From Spongilla lacustris (lineage: Eukaryota; Porifera; Demospongiae; Spongillida; Spongillidae), in contig OX442417.1 in assembly GCA_949361645.1 (NCBI GenBank), forward strand, positions 6,308,275-6,372,274: 64,000 nucleotides of DNA. The letters run 5' to 3'. This document shows, piece after piece, positions 1-10,148 of this stretch (the first letter of the stretch is position 1; each line of letters begins with the position of its first letter). Under the pieces are notes generated by a model, which was not told the origin of the DNA, did not search any database, and saw nothing but the letters and a program-made list of their open reading frames with translations. Made by a program: the position numbers and the translations under genes.

Positions 1-959
1 GGTCGACTATGCATTTAGTAGAATAGCAGGTTACCGATTTCAGAATTTCCTTCAGTCGAAATAACCGATTCTGTTTTTCTTAGTCGTGATTAGTCGATAT
101 TCGTTTCCTTCATATGCAGAAATCGGTACGAAATCGATTACCCTTTTTATATGCCCTTCGCTTTTCCCGCCTGTAGTACAAAGAGTTAATTAATAGAAAC
201 ATGATGTAATGAAAATTAGTCTGGGGACCCGGCTGAATTAGTAAAGGTAAGATAATATACTATCTCTGCCATCAATCTAATAAACGTAACTACGCGCAGT
301 CAGTGGGCACGGCGATTTAAATACGTTCGCGCTCTCTGCAGTATAGTACATGTGCGTTAATCGAACGTGCTATGTACTCTTTTGCACAGCAGCACAGGTG
401 ACAGGTGTCCAAATACTTAGGTACACTGGCTCTTTCCCAGACGTTCGGCCATAAGTTAACATTATGAAATCGTACATGTCTTGATTGGCGGCTTTGTCAT
501 ATGCGTGGAAAGGTGTCCCACCCAACACCCAACATGCAAGAACGTGTTCTTTGGTGAAAAATATTTGAAATACTTATAATTCCGATGTGGCGTCACATTG
601 GAATGCACCTCATTCCCAGTCCCTACGGATACTGTGTTGTAATGTTGTCATAACCAGCTGATAAGTAATAAAACTGGCTATACGTGTATAGGCTTGAAAA
701 ACTGTGATTTTTCTGGCCAATATCACAAATCGGAAAAACCTCGAAAAACCTAGGTAATCGTTAGCAAATTAATGGTGCACTAATCGCCAAAATCGGTCTG
801 CAGCTGGCAACTTCCATTCATATGCATTTTCAGCAAAGCAGCTAAGTTTTATATATCGTATGGACTGCGACCTTTCCGGTCTATACCGGCATCAGTTTTG
901 CTGTTTTGTACCGTGGAAACAGGTAGAGAAGTGGTTAGATAGGTAAGACAAAATTTTGA

Positions 960-1145
960 ATCACGCTGTTTCATGAACTGCGTAAAAAAACGGGTTTACG
1001 CAATCGGTAAACACGATGCAAACATGAGATAAAGCTCAGGTTTACACATATTTATGATTACGTATGTTTATAACGAAGCAAACCTGATGTTTACGCAATA
1101 GTGCAAAGGTGGTAAAGTCTGGGTTTAAGCGTGTTTTTGCATCGC
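960..1145. repeat. Inverted-motif array (GTTTACGC / GTAAAC)
   Basis: The stretch carries repeated GTTTAC and GTAAAC motifs in both orientations, for example GTTTACGC followed by GGTAAAC. It starts with a run of A after CTGCGT and ends near GTGTTTTTGCATCGC. The layout resembles the subterminal arrays of other elements in this window, but no partner end was found. The 960 bases before it hold no gene I can support. Confidence 0.3.
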
Positions 1146-1228
1146 AAATACATGTATCTACATTTGGCATAGCTTTACACTTCCTCGTAAAGGTCAAATG
1201 AGTGTGACAGCGTTAGAGCTACATCCAG

Positions 1229-1262
1229 TGGTTTAAAAGTAGGGGTCATGATGACATTTTTG
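1229..1262 (+). repeat. Possible MITE end (CAGTGGTTTAAAA)
   Basis: The sequence begins CAGTGGTTTAAAA and runs into a GGTCATGATGACATTTTTGAA-like stretch. It resembles the left end of the insertion at 24.3 kb, which begins CAGTGGTTTAAAACC and also reaches GACATTTT. No matching opposite end was located, so it may be a truncated copy. Confidence 0.3.
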
Positions 1263-1458
1263 AATTAATGATCGCTTTGTATTGGCATCATGTTGCACAA
1301 TAACAGTTTATAACCATAATAATGATAATTTCATTAAAATAATCAAACCCACAAATTCACTGGTCGACCACGTTCAAATCGGGTCGACCGGAAATTGGGT
1401 TGACCCATTTCTGTTTTTTCTTGACCCGATTTGAATCGGGTTGGTTGTTTTTGAAGTT

Positions 1459-1538
1459 CATTCCCAGACCTTCTGTACGGGATGATATACTGAAAGCGAT
1501 AATCATCATTACGTACATTTGGGTCTGGGACGAGACTA
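1459..1538. mobile_element. Short palindromic MITE, copy 1
   Basis: About 80 bp with a CATTCCCAGACC left arm and a GGTCTGGGACGAGACTA right arm. The middle (GATAATCATCATTACGTACATTTGG) is close to the copy at 40907-40986. Further copies or halves lie at 37359-37423, 53392-53418 and probably near 62752. No coding capacity. Confidence 0.6.
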
Positions 1539-1754
1539 GCACGTAATGGCTCACTCATGCAAACAACAGCAATCAAACAGCTTCTCATCAAACAAGGACA
1601 ACTACAATCGCAAACACAAGATGAAGTTAGGTTTTTATATACAAAGAGGGCGTTGCCTCAGCGGTTCCAACTTCACAGAACTCATAATAGAACCCAATCG
1701 CCACCTAAACAATCCCACGTATGCAGTTATTAAAATAATTATTCATAGATTAGT

Positions 1755-1845
1755 CACGGTGTCAGAGACTCCCAGGCATAAATGACTCCCTTGGCCATTT
1801 ACGCCTAAGGTGCAAATGACTCCTCCTAGGCATATATGACTCCCC
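1755..1845 (-). repeat. Palindrome array, left end of element I
   Basis: Contains about three repeats built on ATGACTCC half-sites, with CCTAGG or CCTAAGG centres and runs of C between them. It is the inverted counterpart of 3425-3599. Confidence 0.6.
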
Positions 1846-2173
1846 ACGTGAATTCCATAAGCCACGTGTACCTGTTGAAGTGAGAAAGCTGTGTTGGGAC
1901 TACTGTGTAAGAATCAATATCCTAAGGGGAGATAAGGCCAATCTAAGGTGCAAATGCAAAAACTTCAATTTCGACTGTGGAGTGCTCTATTTCAAAAGAG
2001 TATAGAAAAGAGAAGGTGAGGAGGATGGGTAGAAGATTTGTTTTAGAACCGAAAATGAAAAAAGACGCATTTTCTCGAGTCATATCATGCTGGGATTGAA
2101 AAATATAATTTATTCAGTACGATAATTGTATACCTGTACATGGAAGATTGCATGCATCATGTATTAGGTTTGA

Positions 2174-2470
2174 AGTTATCACTTCGGACCAAGGCAGAGA
2201 ATCTATTGATAAACGTAAGGTAAAGAGGTCGAGGTCTTTTATCTAACTCAGTCACACCCATCATAACATTTCTTCAGCGTACCACCCTCCGACAAATGGC
2301 TTAACTGAGCAAGTCTTATTAAAGTTGTGAACAGCAGACAAGATGACTGGGATGAACATCTCTCAGCTGTCCTATTTGCTTATCAAACCGGCACACAAAA
2401 GGCCACAAATCTTACTCCTTTTGACATCATATCCTTTGGCCTTACCTTCGAAGCCCTAACTACGTAGCCT
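2174..2470 (+). pseudogene. Integrase catalytic-core remnant
   Basis: Translation shows the integrase hallmark TSDQGR near 2178-2200. Further on come a YHPPTNGLTEQ-like stretch near 2280-2310 (usual form HPQTNG-ERFN) and a DWDEHLSAVLFAY stretch near 2345-2390. The order fits the D-D-E core of a retroviral or Ty3/gypsy/Ginger-type integrase, with the second Asp and the Glu region represented. Frames are interrupted and a stop follows the HPQ-like motif, so it is dead. It lies inside element I, which could have used it as transposase; it could also be a nested retroelement scrap. Confidence 0.55.
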
Positions 2471-2760
2471 TACACTACCGTAACTACCCCATCACCACCT
2501 CATTACTACCCCATCTCTACCCAATCACCACCCCTCACTACTCCATCACTACCCAATCACCACCCCTCACTACTCCATCACTACCCAATCACCACCCCAT
2601 CACTACTCCATCCCTACCCCATCACTACCTCATCACCACCCCATCATTATCACTACCCCATTACTATCCTTCCAAGACCATCATACCACTTTTTACCAAC
2701 GATCATTTGTCGAAGCCCTAACTACGTAGCCTTGCACTACCATCACCACCGCATCACCAC
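2449..2760. repeat. CATCACC-type minisatellite with duplicated edges
   Basis: An array of roughly 9- and 18-bp units (CCATCACTAC, CAATCACCAC variants). It is bounded by two copies of a 30-bp sequence beginning GAAGCCCTAACTACGTAGCC at 2449 and 2713, which suggests unequal exchange or duplication of the whole array. Confidence 0.7.
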
Positions 2761-2851
2761 CCGTATGCAGGTATGTTCATGAGCTACCATGTGCTTTTAT
2801 ACAGAAAGAAACCACCCAAAGCTATGTTCTACTGTTAGAGCAATGCCTGTT

Positions 2852-2910
2852 CAACTGTAAACTGGAGGAGTGGACTGTGGGTTATTTGCCATTGCTTTTG
2901 CTTACTGGAA
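2852..2910 (+). pseudogene. C48 (Ulp1-type) cysteine protease motif remnant
   Basis: One frame reads TGGVDCGLFAIAFAYW, the Q-x-G-x-DCG(L/V)FAIA signature around the catalytic Cys of Ulp1/SENP C48 peptidases. A stop lies three codons upstream. Only the Cys box is recognisable; the His and Asp boxes were not found. It belongs to element I, and C48 domains are known passengers of several eukaryotic DNA transposons. Confidence 0.5.
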
Positions 2911-3424
2911 AAATTTAGGGGTGGTGACATTTGAAAAAAAGTATTTATCTACATTTGGTGCACTGTTTTGAGCAGAACTGCAAAGAATCATTTTCTTCAC
3001 ACCATTAATCCAATGCAGTAAAAAGGAACAAAACGAGTGTTTCTGGGTACATTTGATGTGCACATGTAGTAGGCTGCCAGAATAAAATCTGCTTACAATG
3101 TAATACAGTGTGATCAATACCAACAGTGGTACCATTTCTGCTGCATGAACATTCAGGAAAAAAGTGTTCCTGCATCATAGTTGTGCATTAATTGTTAATC
3201 TGCGTAAGTAGCAAACAGACTGTGATATTATTTGTCTTTGTTAGTGTTCACACAAATAAATACCTTTTATTTGCTATCACTGTCCAGAAATTATGGCCAT
3301 GATTATGGAAAAACCAATAGGGAGTTATTAATACCTAACGCTATAACCACTTCCCAAAGCGGGAGTCAATTTTGTCTATAGACAGCCTGAAAACAGGAGA
3401 ATCATATACGCATGTACGCCTTGG

Positions 3425-3599
3425 CAAGATTGACTGGGGAGTTAATTATGCCTTAGGTTATAATAACTCCGGGGAGTCACTTTCATCAGGGGGGGAGTCA
3501 TATATGCCTAGGTGTGAATGACTGGGGAGTCATATATGCCTAGGTATGAATGACTGGGGAGTCAAAATTTAGGGGAGTCATTGGCAACTATGACAACGG
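3425..3599 (+). repeat. Palindrome array, right end of element I
   Basis: Two clean 28-bp near-palindromes (3496-3523 and 3528-3555) have the form AGTC-N8-CTAG-N8-GACT, spaced by GGGG, giving a 32-bp period. Partial units lie on both sides, and the array ends in CTATGACAACGG. Confidence 0.7.
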
Positions 3600-3796
3600 C
3601 ATGTCTCGTGTTTGAACGTTAGTAGCAGCGCTAAATGAAAAGTCGGTTAGAGTCAGCTAAGTTTATAGTTTGGAAAAACGTAATCAAATCGATTTGCCCT
3701 TTACATTTCCTTCGTTTCGTCTTAGAACCGTGAAAAGTTCTTGAAGTTGGTGCATGGAAATTTCGCTTTTTAATCGTATAAAAAGGTTCACATCAG

Positions 3797-4253
3797 TGCA
3801 AGTTTCATAATGGTACTTACAAATATAGAATTATCTCGAGGCTACAAGGTATGTAACGATGGTTGTATTAGCATCTAACGTGTACTAAAGAGTCGTGGGT
3901 TGCATACTACTGATTTAGCTAATATATTACACAATAAGATTCACATTTGTAATGACAAAGAAGTATGTCAGTAGTGCAATGTAGTGATAAAGTGTAAATG
4001 TATATATCATATCAAAGCTGGTCGGTGCATAAATAGAAAGCATCAAGAATCTCATTAATCAATTCCTCTGCCAGACCAAGATGTAATTCTTGCCAAGAAA
4101 GGCATTTATGATCGCTTGGATCCAAAATTTAAGGAGAGGGGGGACCCCCATGCCTGTAACACCATGGATAGCAAGAGTACCTGCAGCCAGGAAGAGAAGT
4201 ATCTGCCTTGTAAAGAGTGTAGTCACATGTGTGTCACTGGAGAAGGGTATTGA
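3797..4253 (+). CDS. Candidate last two exons of a small Cys-rich gene
   Basis: Exon 3797-3848 is preceded by a CATCAG acceptor and followed by a consensus GTATGT donor (AAG/GTATGT). Exon 4075-4253 is preceded by a pyrimidine stretch and CCAG, and ends with TGA at 4251-4253. The first exon leaves one nucleotide and the second begins with two, so phase 1 joins cleanly and both frames stay open. The second exon encodes a charged stretch (ILAKKGIYDRL, KFKERGD) and then six Cys in about 30 residues. I do not recognise the family. The intron is 226 bp. Earlier exons were not found and the call rests on splice phase alone. Confidence 0.3.
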
Positions 4254-4273
4254 AGTGTTTTGATTGTGGAACA

Positions 4274-4420
4274 ACAGGGGCGGATACAGGAATTTTTTAA
4301 GGGGGGGGGCACGGTTAATAAAAGTTATAAGAAAGTGGGCGTGGATCCCCAAAAGGGGGTGGGTGCGGGAGGGGGATATGTCCCCTCCCGCGCGAGGCGC
4401 GGAAGCTTTTGATACTATCT
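4274..4420. repeat. G-rich hAT-type repeat end
   Basis: Starts CAGGGGCGGATACAGG, the kind of terminal sequence seen in many hAT and hAT-MITE families, then a run of G and CCCTCCCGCGCGAGGCGCGG near 4383. That last segment recurs at about 40601-40621. No partner end with a matching 8-bp duplication was found. Confidence 0.45.
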
Positions 4421-5154
4421 AAGTATTAAAGCATTAAAACTATGCTATTTTTAGTGCTTTATTTATATGTACAATTAAAAATTGCGTTGCACCGTGCGGT
4501 TAGATGAGCAACTAGTTTCGGGCCTAAAATTGTTGCGAAAAACGCTTATTTATTATTAGCCATAATGCATCATTTGAGTCATAAATAGCAAAATAGGGAT
4601 ACGAAATATTCATTTTGAGTCACTTTCCTTGTGATATAAGGCGCCGGCCGAGGTTGGTTTCCGCAGCAGAAAATCATATGAAAATGTATGTGCATGCAGG
4701 CTGCATGTAATCAGTCTGTATCTGTATGTATATGTGTCAGATCACTTGTAAAATCAAGTCTCGATTTGCGATCCTCTTTTCTTTTTTCATTTTTGCTGTG
4801 TTCCTCTCCCACAATATTATATGGCAATAAATATGCATACTACAGTGAATATGCATCAGACACAATGTATTCCGTTCTATGGGTACTACAGGCAGAGATA
4901 ATATATAATCTTTGCTACGGGTAACAACTGTTCGATGTTAACGCAGGACCTACATGTCATGATACCGTCTGCGTAACTGCTCTAGCATCAAATCAATCAA
5001 CCACAAACCATGCCACACCCGGTTAGGTATGAATAACCATATGCGCTACAAACGCTGTACATGGCCGACAGATCGCTCCGCTATCAGTGTGCGCTTGAAA
5101 ACACAAGAAAAGAGTAACGTGCCACGTCATGTGAATATACTGTAGTGGGATTAT

Positions 5155-5376
5155 TGAATGGGGGGGGGGGCGGTGCCCCCCCCCCCCCCCCCCTAGATCC
5201 GCCCCTGTCAGTACATGTATCAGCGCTGTAGCTAACCGCGGCACTGTTTTGTGCGGTTATAATCGCACGCGGTACGCAAAATACACTCATGAATATTTAA
5301 TGAGTCGTCCGGAAGGGGGGGGGGGGGGGCACGTGCCCCCAATGCCCCCCCCCCCCCCCCTGGATCCGCCACTGAA
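5155..5376. repeat. Two poly-G/poly-C repeat ends (GGATCCGCC termini)
   Basis: Two blocks each pair a G run with a C run and end in the reverse of a hAT-like terminus: CTAGATCCGCCCCTG at about 5195-5209 and TGGATCCGCCACTG at about 5360-5373. These are related to the end at 4274 but did not give a matching target duplication in any pairing. Confidence 0.45.
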
Positions 5377-5807
5377 CAAGGTTCACCCTGAGGAGAATGA
5401 ATCGGCTATACATCAACCATTTGTTTTCCAAAGATTGGAAAGTGTCTATTGATTAGTAATACTGAATTTTCTTAACTAGTCATCGCAAAATTATGAAGTC
5501 TGCAAGCTACATTTGAAATTAGGTACAACTGAAGTACTAAAATAGTGGCTTGAGGTTAAGTTAATCACTCTGAGGGTTTCGATGGGGATTTGATGGCTAT
5601 AGCCCTTTGTACCCTTAGGCTTAACTTTAATGAACGATGACATAAAACCTTTAAATTTGGACCGCTTTGATGATATATCATTAGACCATTTACATGTAAA
5701 GGCTGGAACTTTGTAATTCTTGATAATGATAGTGATTCAGTTGTGTTAGTATAAGCTGTTGCATGCAAGAACAAGTAAATGAATTTAAAAAAAAATGAAA
5801 AAAATTA

Positions 5808-6919
5808 CAGTGGAAACCATCACACTTGCTCCTATAATTTTTTTGTACTTTAATTTTGTTCACTTGATTCTATTTTAATGGCTGTGAGGTAAAATGCAAA
5901 TCTGACAATGGACTTTCAGTGTACAACTATTCTTCAATATATACTGAAAGTTAAAAAGCATCACGTGACTATCTGTTCTTGTTATTCACACTTGTAGTGA
6001 CCCAGGTACCAATAAAATTGATAGCAGGATTCCTCCCCCTGTAGGCAATGGATCTTAACCAAATTTGCAGTATATCTAGAGAGCATGCATTAGCAACCTT
6101 TGGCCGAGTCGCTTTTTAAGTCCGGTAAAAAGTTACGGTTTTATCGAGCTAGATGTGCGTTTTTAGCTCGTAAAAGCTTAGCGATACCATTTCGTAGTAC
6201 GCTCTTACCACACGGAAATGATTCCTCTCTGGGTACGTCACATGTTAGATCTATCGCAACAACGTACTTCAGAGGCAATAGGCTATACTTTGCCGTTAAA
6301 AAACTGCTATCAAACACCAATAGCTGAAAACCTCCGCCATTTCTTGCAATTATGCCATGAATTGCATTTAAAACGTGACATCATAACATGAATACACTAA
6401 CGTTACGTCAAAGTTCTTTGTTTATCAATCGAGTCGCTCCCGTACATATGGATCCAAGTCTTAGTGCTATCAATGAAGATTGCGAAAACGGTTCTTTTCA
6501 GAACCAAGCTCCATCTGCAAGCAGCTCACGACGAACGGCTAGTAAAGCAGCATCAATCTGGGCAGACCTCAAAAAACGTCACAGAGCAAGAGGCAACCCC
6601 AAAGCTGGAAACGAGAAACGCTGGAATAAGCGATCCCACGCCATCCAGACTACGAAACCAACGAAGAGGACCCAATCAGCTATTGCAGAAGCAGCCATCA
6701 AGGAATTTGAATCACTGAGTGAGTTTCTGCCCGATCTACCTGATACAGATGCTAGAACGCTAGCCTTGCGGATGTATTACCTGGAGCTGTCAGAAAACGT
6801 ATCGCCCTGTGATGCCCAAAGTAGAGTGAGCAAGATGTTTTCTATTAGCCCATATACAGTCAAGAGGTGGGCCGCAGCATGGGAAGATACAGGGGAGGAA
6901 GCACTGATTGATCATCGTG
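5808..6919 (+). repeat. Left 1.11-kb inverted arm
   Basis: Inverted copy of 8407-9518 with equal spacing throughout: ATG lies 580 bp from the tip in both arms. I noticed one substitution, C at 6387 against T in the other arm, just before the ATG. The arm stops inside codon 177 or 178 of the transposase frame. Confidence 0.85.
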
Positions 6920-6942
6920 AAAAGGACAAATTAGAATATTAA
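6388..6942 (+). CDS. Truncated transposase, N-terminal DNA-binding part only
   Basis: The 184-residue frame is identical to residues 1-177 of the full transposase and then ends with seven unrelated residues and TAA. It keeps the basic, Ser-rich N-terminus and the predicted helix-turn-helix (about residues 125-177, with SKMFSISPYTVKRW). It lacks all three catalytic acids. It has the same leader as the complete gene, so the same promoter should drive it if one lies in the arm. A DNA-binding product without a catalytic domain could compete for the ends, as the KP repressor does for the P element; that is inference. It may equally be an inert by-product of the duplication. Confidence 0.6.
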   Translation: MNTLTLRQSSLFINRVAPVHMDPSLSAINEDCENGSFQNQAPSASSSRRTASKAASIWADLKKRHRARGNPKAGNEKRWNKRSHAIQTTKPTKRTQSAIAEAAIKEFESLSEFLPDLPDTDARTLALRMYYLELSENVSPCDAQSRVSKMFSISPYTVKRWAAAWEDTGEEALIDHREKDKLEY

Positions 6943-7024
6943 TATTTTATAATAGATGATACTTAGACTGAGGACATGTAATGGATTGAAAAAGAATAAA
7001 TTTGTCAAAATAATGGCAGTTCTG

Positions 7025-8938
7025 TCAGATTGCTGGTAAAGGAACAGTTTGGTAAGACCCCTTTCGATGATGACGATGAATCTTTTTCAGGGCCTTCAAT
7101 GTCTCATATACAACAATACCATCAGCTTCACTGGCATATGCCTCAATCCATTTCCAGGTGTGATCAGAAAAAGAGGTATGATGGTGTACAGTTAGGTGCT
7201 GTGCTGAAAGTGCATATGAAAGAGTTGCTCTTAAAGTTGTAATACTGTGGCCACAATGTTGTCTACAGTAATGCTTAACATGCGACCAGCACATCTCAAC
7301 GTGCATGCATTCTGGATGGCATTTGGGGCCAAACAGAAGAATGTGGCCACGACGCTCTGCTTCTTCTTGTAGTTCAGGCTTTAAGCATGCAAAATCAGGT
7401 TGTGAAGATAGCAAGGCCCTCAGTTCGTTTAGCCTCATCTTTTCAATGCCAGACAAACCTCGCTCCCTGCAAATTCTCAATGCACCTTTGGCAATTGGAG
7501 TTCCATCAGGCCCTGCATACCACATTTCCTGTTGAACTCTGTTCATAGTTCCAGAAGCCACATCGAACATTTCATACCAGCCAATCTGAGTTAAGATTGG
7601 CTGTTTACCACCATCTGTTTTATTCATTTTAGACGTTGATAGGGCTCCTTTCCTTACTGCCACATGACTTGGGGCATTATCATAAGTCAAAAGTAGCTGG
7701 CATCCAGGATACAAGGACTCAAATTCATCAATTACGTTATGCAAGTTTCTCATTACATTCTCATGGTTCCACGAACCATCAGTTTTGGGTTCAATAGTTT
7801 CCAATCCTAACCATCCATGACATGGAACAGAAACCCCACTTACCATAATTGTTGCTCCATCACCCTTTGGTTTCATGTGATAAGTGTCATTACTTACCCA
7901 TGCAAACCGATTCCCTTCATTGGCATAAAGAATTGACTCATCATGATTTCCATGAAATAAAGGCTTTTCACCTGATGGTAGATTGGGCCACTCTGGTCTT
8001 CCAGTAACCTCGTTAAAAACAGGTAGTCGAGGCTTTAAGGCCAGCATTTGTTTCACCCATTCAGTGCGGTATGTAACTATGTCAGGGTGCTCATGCCTGT
8101 CACAGAACGGAGCATTTGACGAATCTGCCCAGTTAAAACCCAATTTATGCATCCATCGGAGCACTGTCATCCTTGATACTTGACGAGAGTGAAAATATGC
8201 CTCATGCATATCTAGCAGTTCTTCGGGTACAATGTCTGCATCAGTCAGAAGTATATCATTGATGTGTAGTTGGATTTGCTGAATTGTAACATATCCATCC
8301 CGGTGTTTTCCACCTTGCTTTAAACGCTTTTGTACCCACAATTTGAGCTCAGTAACTAGAGCTGGAGAAAGAAAAAGAATGGACTTGTCCTTTCCTTCGT
8401 GAAAGCCACGATGATCAATCAGTGCTTCCTCCCCTGTATCTTCCCATGCTGCGGCCCACCTCTTGACTGTATATGGGCTAATAGAAAACATCTTGCTCAC
8501 TCTACTTTGGGCATCACAGGGCGATACGTTTTCTGACAGCTCCAGGTAATACATCCGCAAGGCTAGCGTTCTAGCATCTGTATCAGGTAGATCGGGCAGA
8601 AACTCACTCAGTGATTCAAATTCCTTGATGGCTGCTTCTGCAATAGCTGATTGGGTCCTCTTCGTTGGTTTCGTAGTCTGGATGGCGTGGGATCGCTTAT
8701 TCCAGCGTTTCTCGTTTCCAGCTTTGGGGTTGCCTCTTGCTCTGTGACGTTTTTTGAGGTCTGCCCAGATTGATGCTGCTTTACTAGCCGTTCGTCGTGA
8801 GCTGCTTGCAGATGGAGCTTGGTTCTGAAAAGAACCGTTTTCGCAATCTTCATTGATAGCACTAAGACTTGGATCCATATGTACGGGAGCGACTCGATTG
8901 ATAAACAAAGAACTTTGACGTAACGTTAGTGTATTCAT
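7025..8938 (-). CDS. Full-length DDE transposase, Tc1/mariner/IS630-related
   Basis: The uninterrupted 637-codon frame should cut and rejoin the element ends in the nucleus. Residues 125-177 form a helix-turn-helix of the Tc1/IS630 kind. A second DNA-binding helix set is likely at 190-265, ending TVLRWMHKLGF. The catalytic core begins near residue 330 with HDES (Asp333). The second Asp is 420 in LLTYDNAPSH and the Glu is 548 in HVEMCWSHVK. The second Asp and Glu are separated by 127 residues, far more than the 34-41 of classic families. CDRHEHPDIVTYR (279-291) matches a motif common in long-spacing relatives of this superfamily. The start lies 580 bp inside the terminal repeat, and the first 177 codons are duplicated at the other end. 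No break was seen, so it may be active. Confidence 0.8.
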   Translation of the reverse strand: MNTLTLRQSSLFINRVAPVHMDPSLSAINEDCENGSFQNQAPSASSSRRTASKAASIWADLKKRHRARGNPKAGNEKRWNKRSHAIQTTKPTKRTQSAIAEAAIKEFESLSEFLPDLPDTDARTLALRMYYLELSENVSPCDAQSRVSKMFSISPYTVKRWAAAWEDTGEEALIDHRGFHEGKDKSILFLSPALVTELKLWVQKRLKQGGKHRDGYVTIQQIQLHINDILLTDADIVPEELLDMHEAYFHSRQVSRMTVLRWMHKLGFNWADSSNAPFCDRHEHPDIVTYRTEWVKQMLALKPRLPVFNEVTGRPEWPNLPSGEKPLFHGNHDESILYANEGNRFAWVSNDTYHMKPKGDGATIMVSGVSVPCHGWLGLETIEPKTDGSWNHENVMRNLHNVIDEFESLYPGCQLLLTYDNAPSHVAVRKGALSTSKMNKTDGGKQPILTQIGWYEMFDVASGTMNRVQQEMWYAGPDGTPIAKGALRICRERGLSGIEKMRLNELRALLSSQPDFACLKPELQEEAERRGHILLFGPKCHPECMHVEMCWSHVKHYCRQHCGHSITTLRATLSYALSAQHLTVHHHTSFSDHTWKWIEAYASEADGIVVYETLKALKKIHRHHRKGSYQTVPLPAI

Positions 8939-9518
8939 ATTATGATGTCACGTTTTAAATGCAATTCATGGCATAATTGCAAGAAATGGCGGAGGTTTTC
9001 AGCTATTGGTGTTTGATAGCAGTTTTTTAACGGCAAAGTATAGCCTATTGCCTCTGAAGTACGTTGTTGCGATAGATCTAACATGTGACGTACCCAGAGA
9101 CGAATCATTTCCGTGTGGTAAGAGCGTACTACGAAATGGTATCGCTAAGCTTTTACGAGCTAAAAACGCACATCTAGCTCGATAAAACCGTAACTTTTTA
9201 CCGGACTTAAAAAGCGACTCGGCCAAAGGTTGCTAATGCATGCTCTCTAGATATACTGCAAATTTGGTTAAGATCCATTGCCTACAGGGGGAGGAATCCT
9301 GCTATCAATTTTATTGGTACCTGGGTCACTACAAGTGTGAATAACAAGAACAGATAGTCACGTGATGCTTTTTAACTTTCAGTATATATTGAAGAATAGT
9401 TGTACACTGAAAGTCCATTGTCAGATTTGCATTTTACCTCACAGCCATTAAAATAGAATCAAGTGAACAAAATTAAAGTACAAAAAAATTATAGGAGCAA
9501 GTGTGATGGTTTCCACTG
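8407..9518 (-). repeat. Right 1.11-kb inverted arm
   Basis: Contains the 5' terminal repeat, 580 bp of leader and the first 177 codons of the intact transposase. This is probably the original copy, since the reading frame continues past its inner edge. Its partner is 5808-6919. Confidence 0.85.
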
Positions 9519-9631
9519 TACATTAACGAGTAAATTAATTAAAAAACATTCGCTGTAATACTTTTAGATAAAATAACACCGAATTACTATATTCATTATC
9601 TACTTTCGATATGCTGCCCCTATCAAAAAAT

Positions 9632-9669
9632 TGCCCCCCCCCCCCCCCCCCCCCCACACACACACACAT
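9632..9669. repeat. Poly-C tract and short CA run
   Basis: About 22 C are followed by ACACACACACACA. It lies in the 190 bp between the Tc1-like element and the next element. Confidence 0.85.
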
Positions 9670-9710
9670 ATACACAAACAAAACATGTGCTTTCTTGATG
9701 CGCGTGCGTT

Positions 9711-9960
9711 CACAGGAAAAAAATGCCTCAAATCAATTTATGATTTTACATATGATTTCACTCGTGAATCCTGGAATCAATAAATGATTTGTTCGTTGTA
9801 AAATCAAGCAATGATTTACCATTTGATTGTACATGTAAATCAAGCTCGTTATTCATCGCAACTGGTAAATCACACTCTCGATTTGCGACATGATTTTCCA
9901 TTCGATTACAAATCAAACACTTAAATTTAGCGCTACTGGAAAATTACACGTTTGATTTTA
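9711..9960. repeat. Subterminal AATCA/TGATT array, left
   Basis: About a dozen ATGATTT and AAATCA half-sites, often paired as palindromes such as AAATCAAGCAATGATTT. Spacers are irregular. Confidence 0.55.
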
Positions 9961-10148
9961 AGTACTATCATCATCATACCAAAAAAGTGCAAAAGTAACT
10001 CACTGTTACATATTCGATACGCAACGTATAAGATCACACGTTAAAACTAATACATTGATACAATAGCTATAGTGCATGGAAGCTCATGATCAATAACATA
10101 ATACGATGAACTGTTCTCTGACTTTGTGCTGCAACACTGTATAGTAAC

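Larger units (their letters stand above)
1755..3599. mobile_element. Palindrome-array-ended transposon I
   Basis: The element is defined by two arrays in opposite orientation. The left outer end reads CACGGTGTCAGAGACTCCC and the right outer end reads CTATGACAACGG, close to the CTATGACACCGG terminus of other elements in this window. The interior holds a degraded integrase fragment, a CATCACC-rich minisatellite and a C48-protease motif, so it derives from a protein-coding transposon. An integrase plus a Ulp1-type protease is known from Ginger-type DNA transposons, but the coding part is too eroded to assign. The flanking dinucleotides are CA on both sides, which is too short to call a target duplication. 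Confidence 0.55.
5808..9518 (-). mobile_element. Tc1/mariner-like transposon with duplicated inverted 5' end
   Basis: Both ends are CAGTGGAAACCATCACACTT and its complement. A TA dinucleotide abuts each end (5806-5807 and 9519-9520), the target and duplication typical of Tc1/mariner. The element encodes a full-length transposase on the minus strand. What should be the 3' end is replaced by an inverted copy of the 5' end: TIR, leader and first 177 codons. About 105 bp (6920-7024) next to the transposase stop match nothing in the other arm. Arm identity implies a recent event. Confidence 0.85.

Noticed and set aside
4274..5212. A single hAT MITE from 4274 to 5209
   Set aside because: The ends are similar, but the 8-bp flanks differ and the interior shows no matching subterminal sequence; pairing with 5373 also fails.
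8999..9226. 75-codon frame present in both transposon arms (also 6100-6327)
   Set aside because: It starts without a good ATG, lies in the leader and is duplicated only because the arms are; no family motif.
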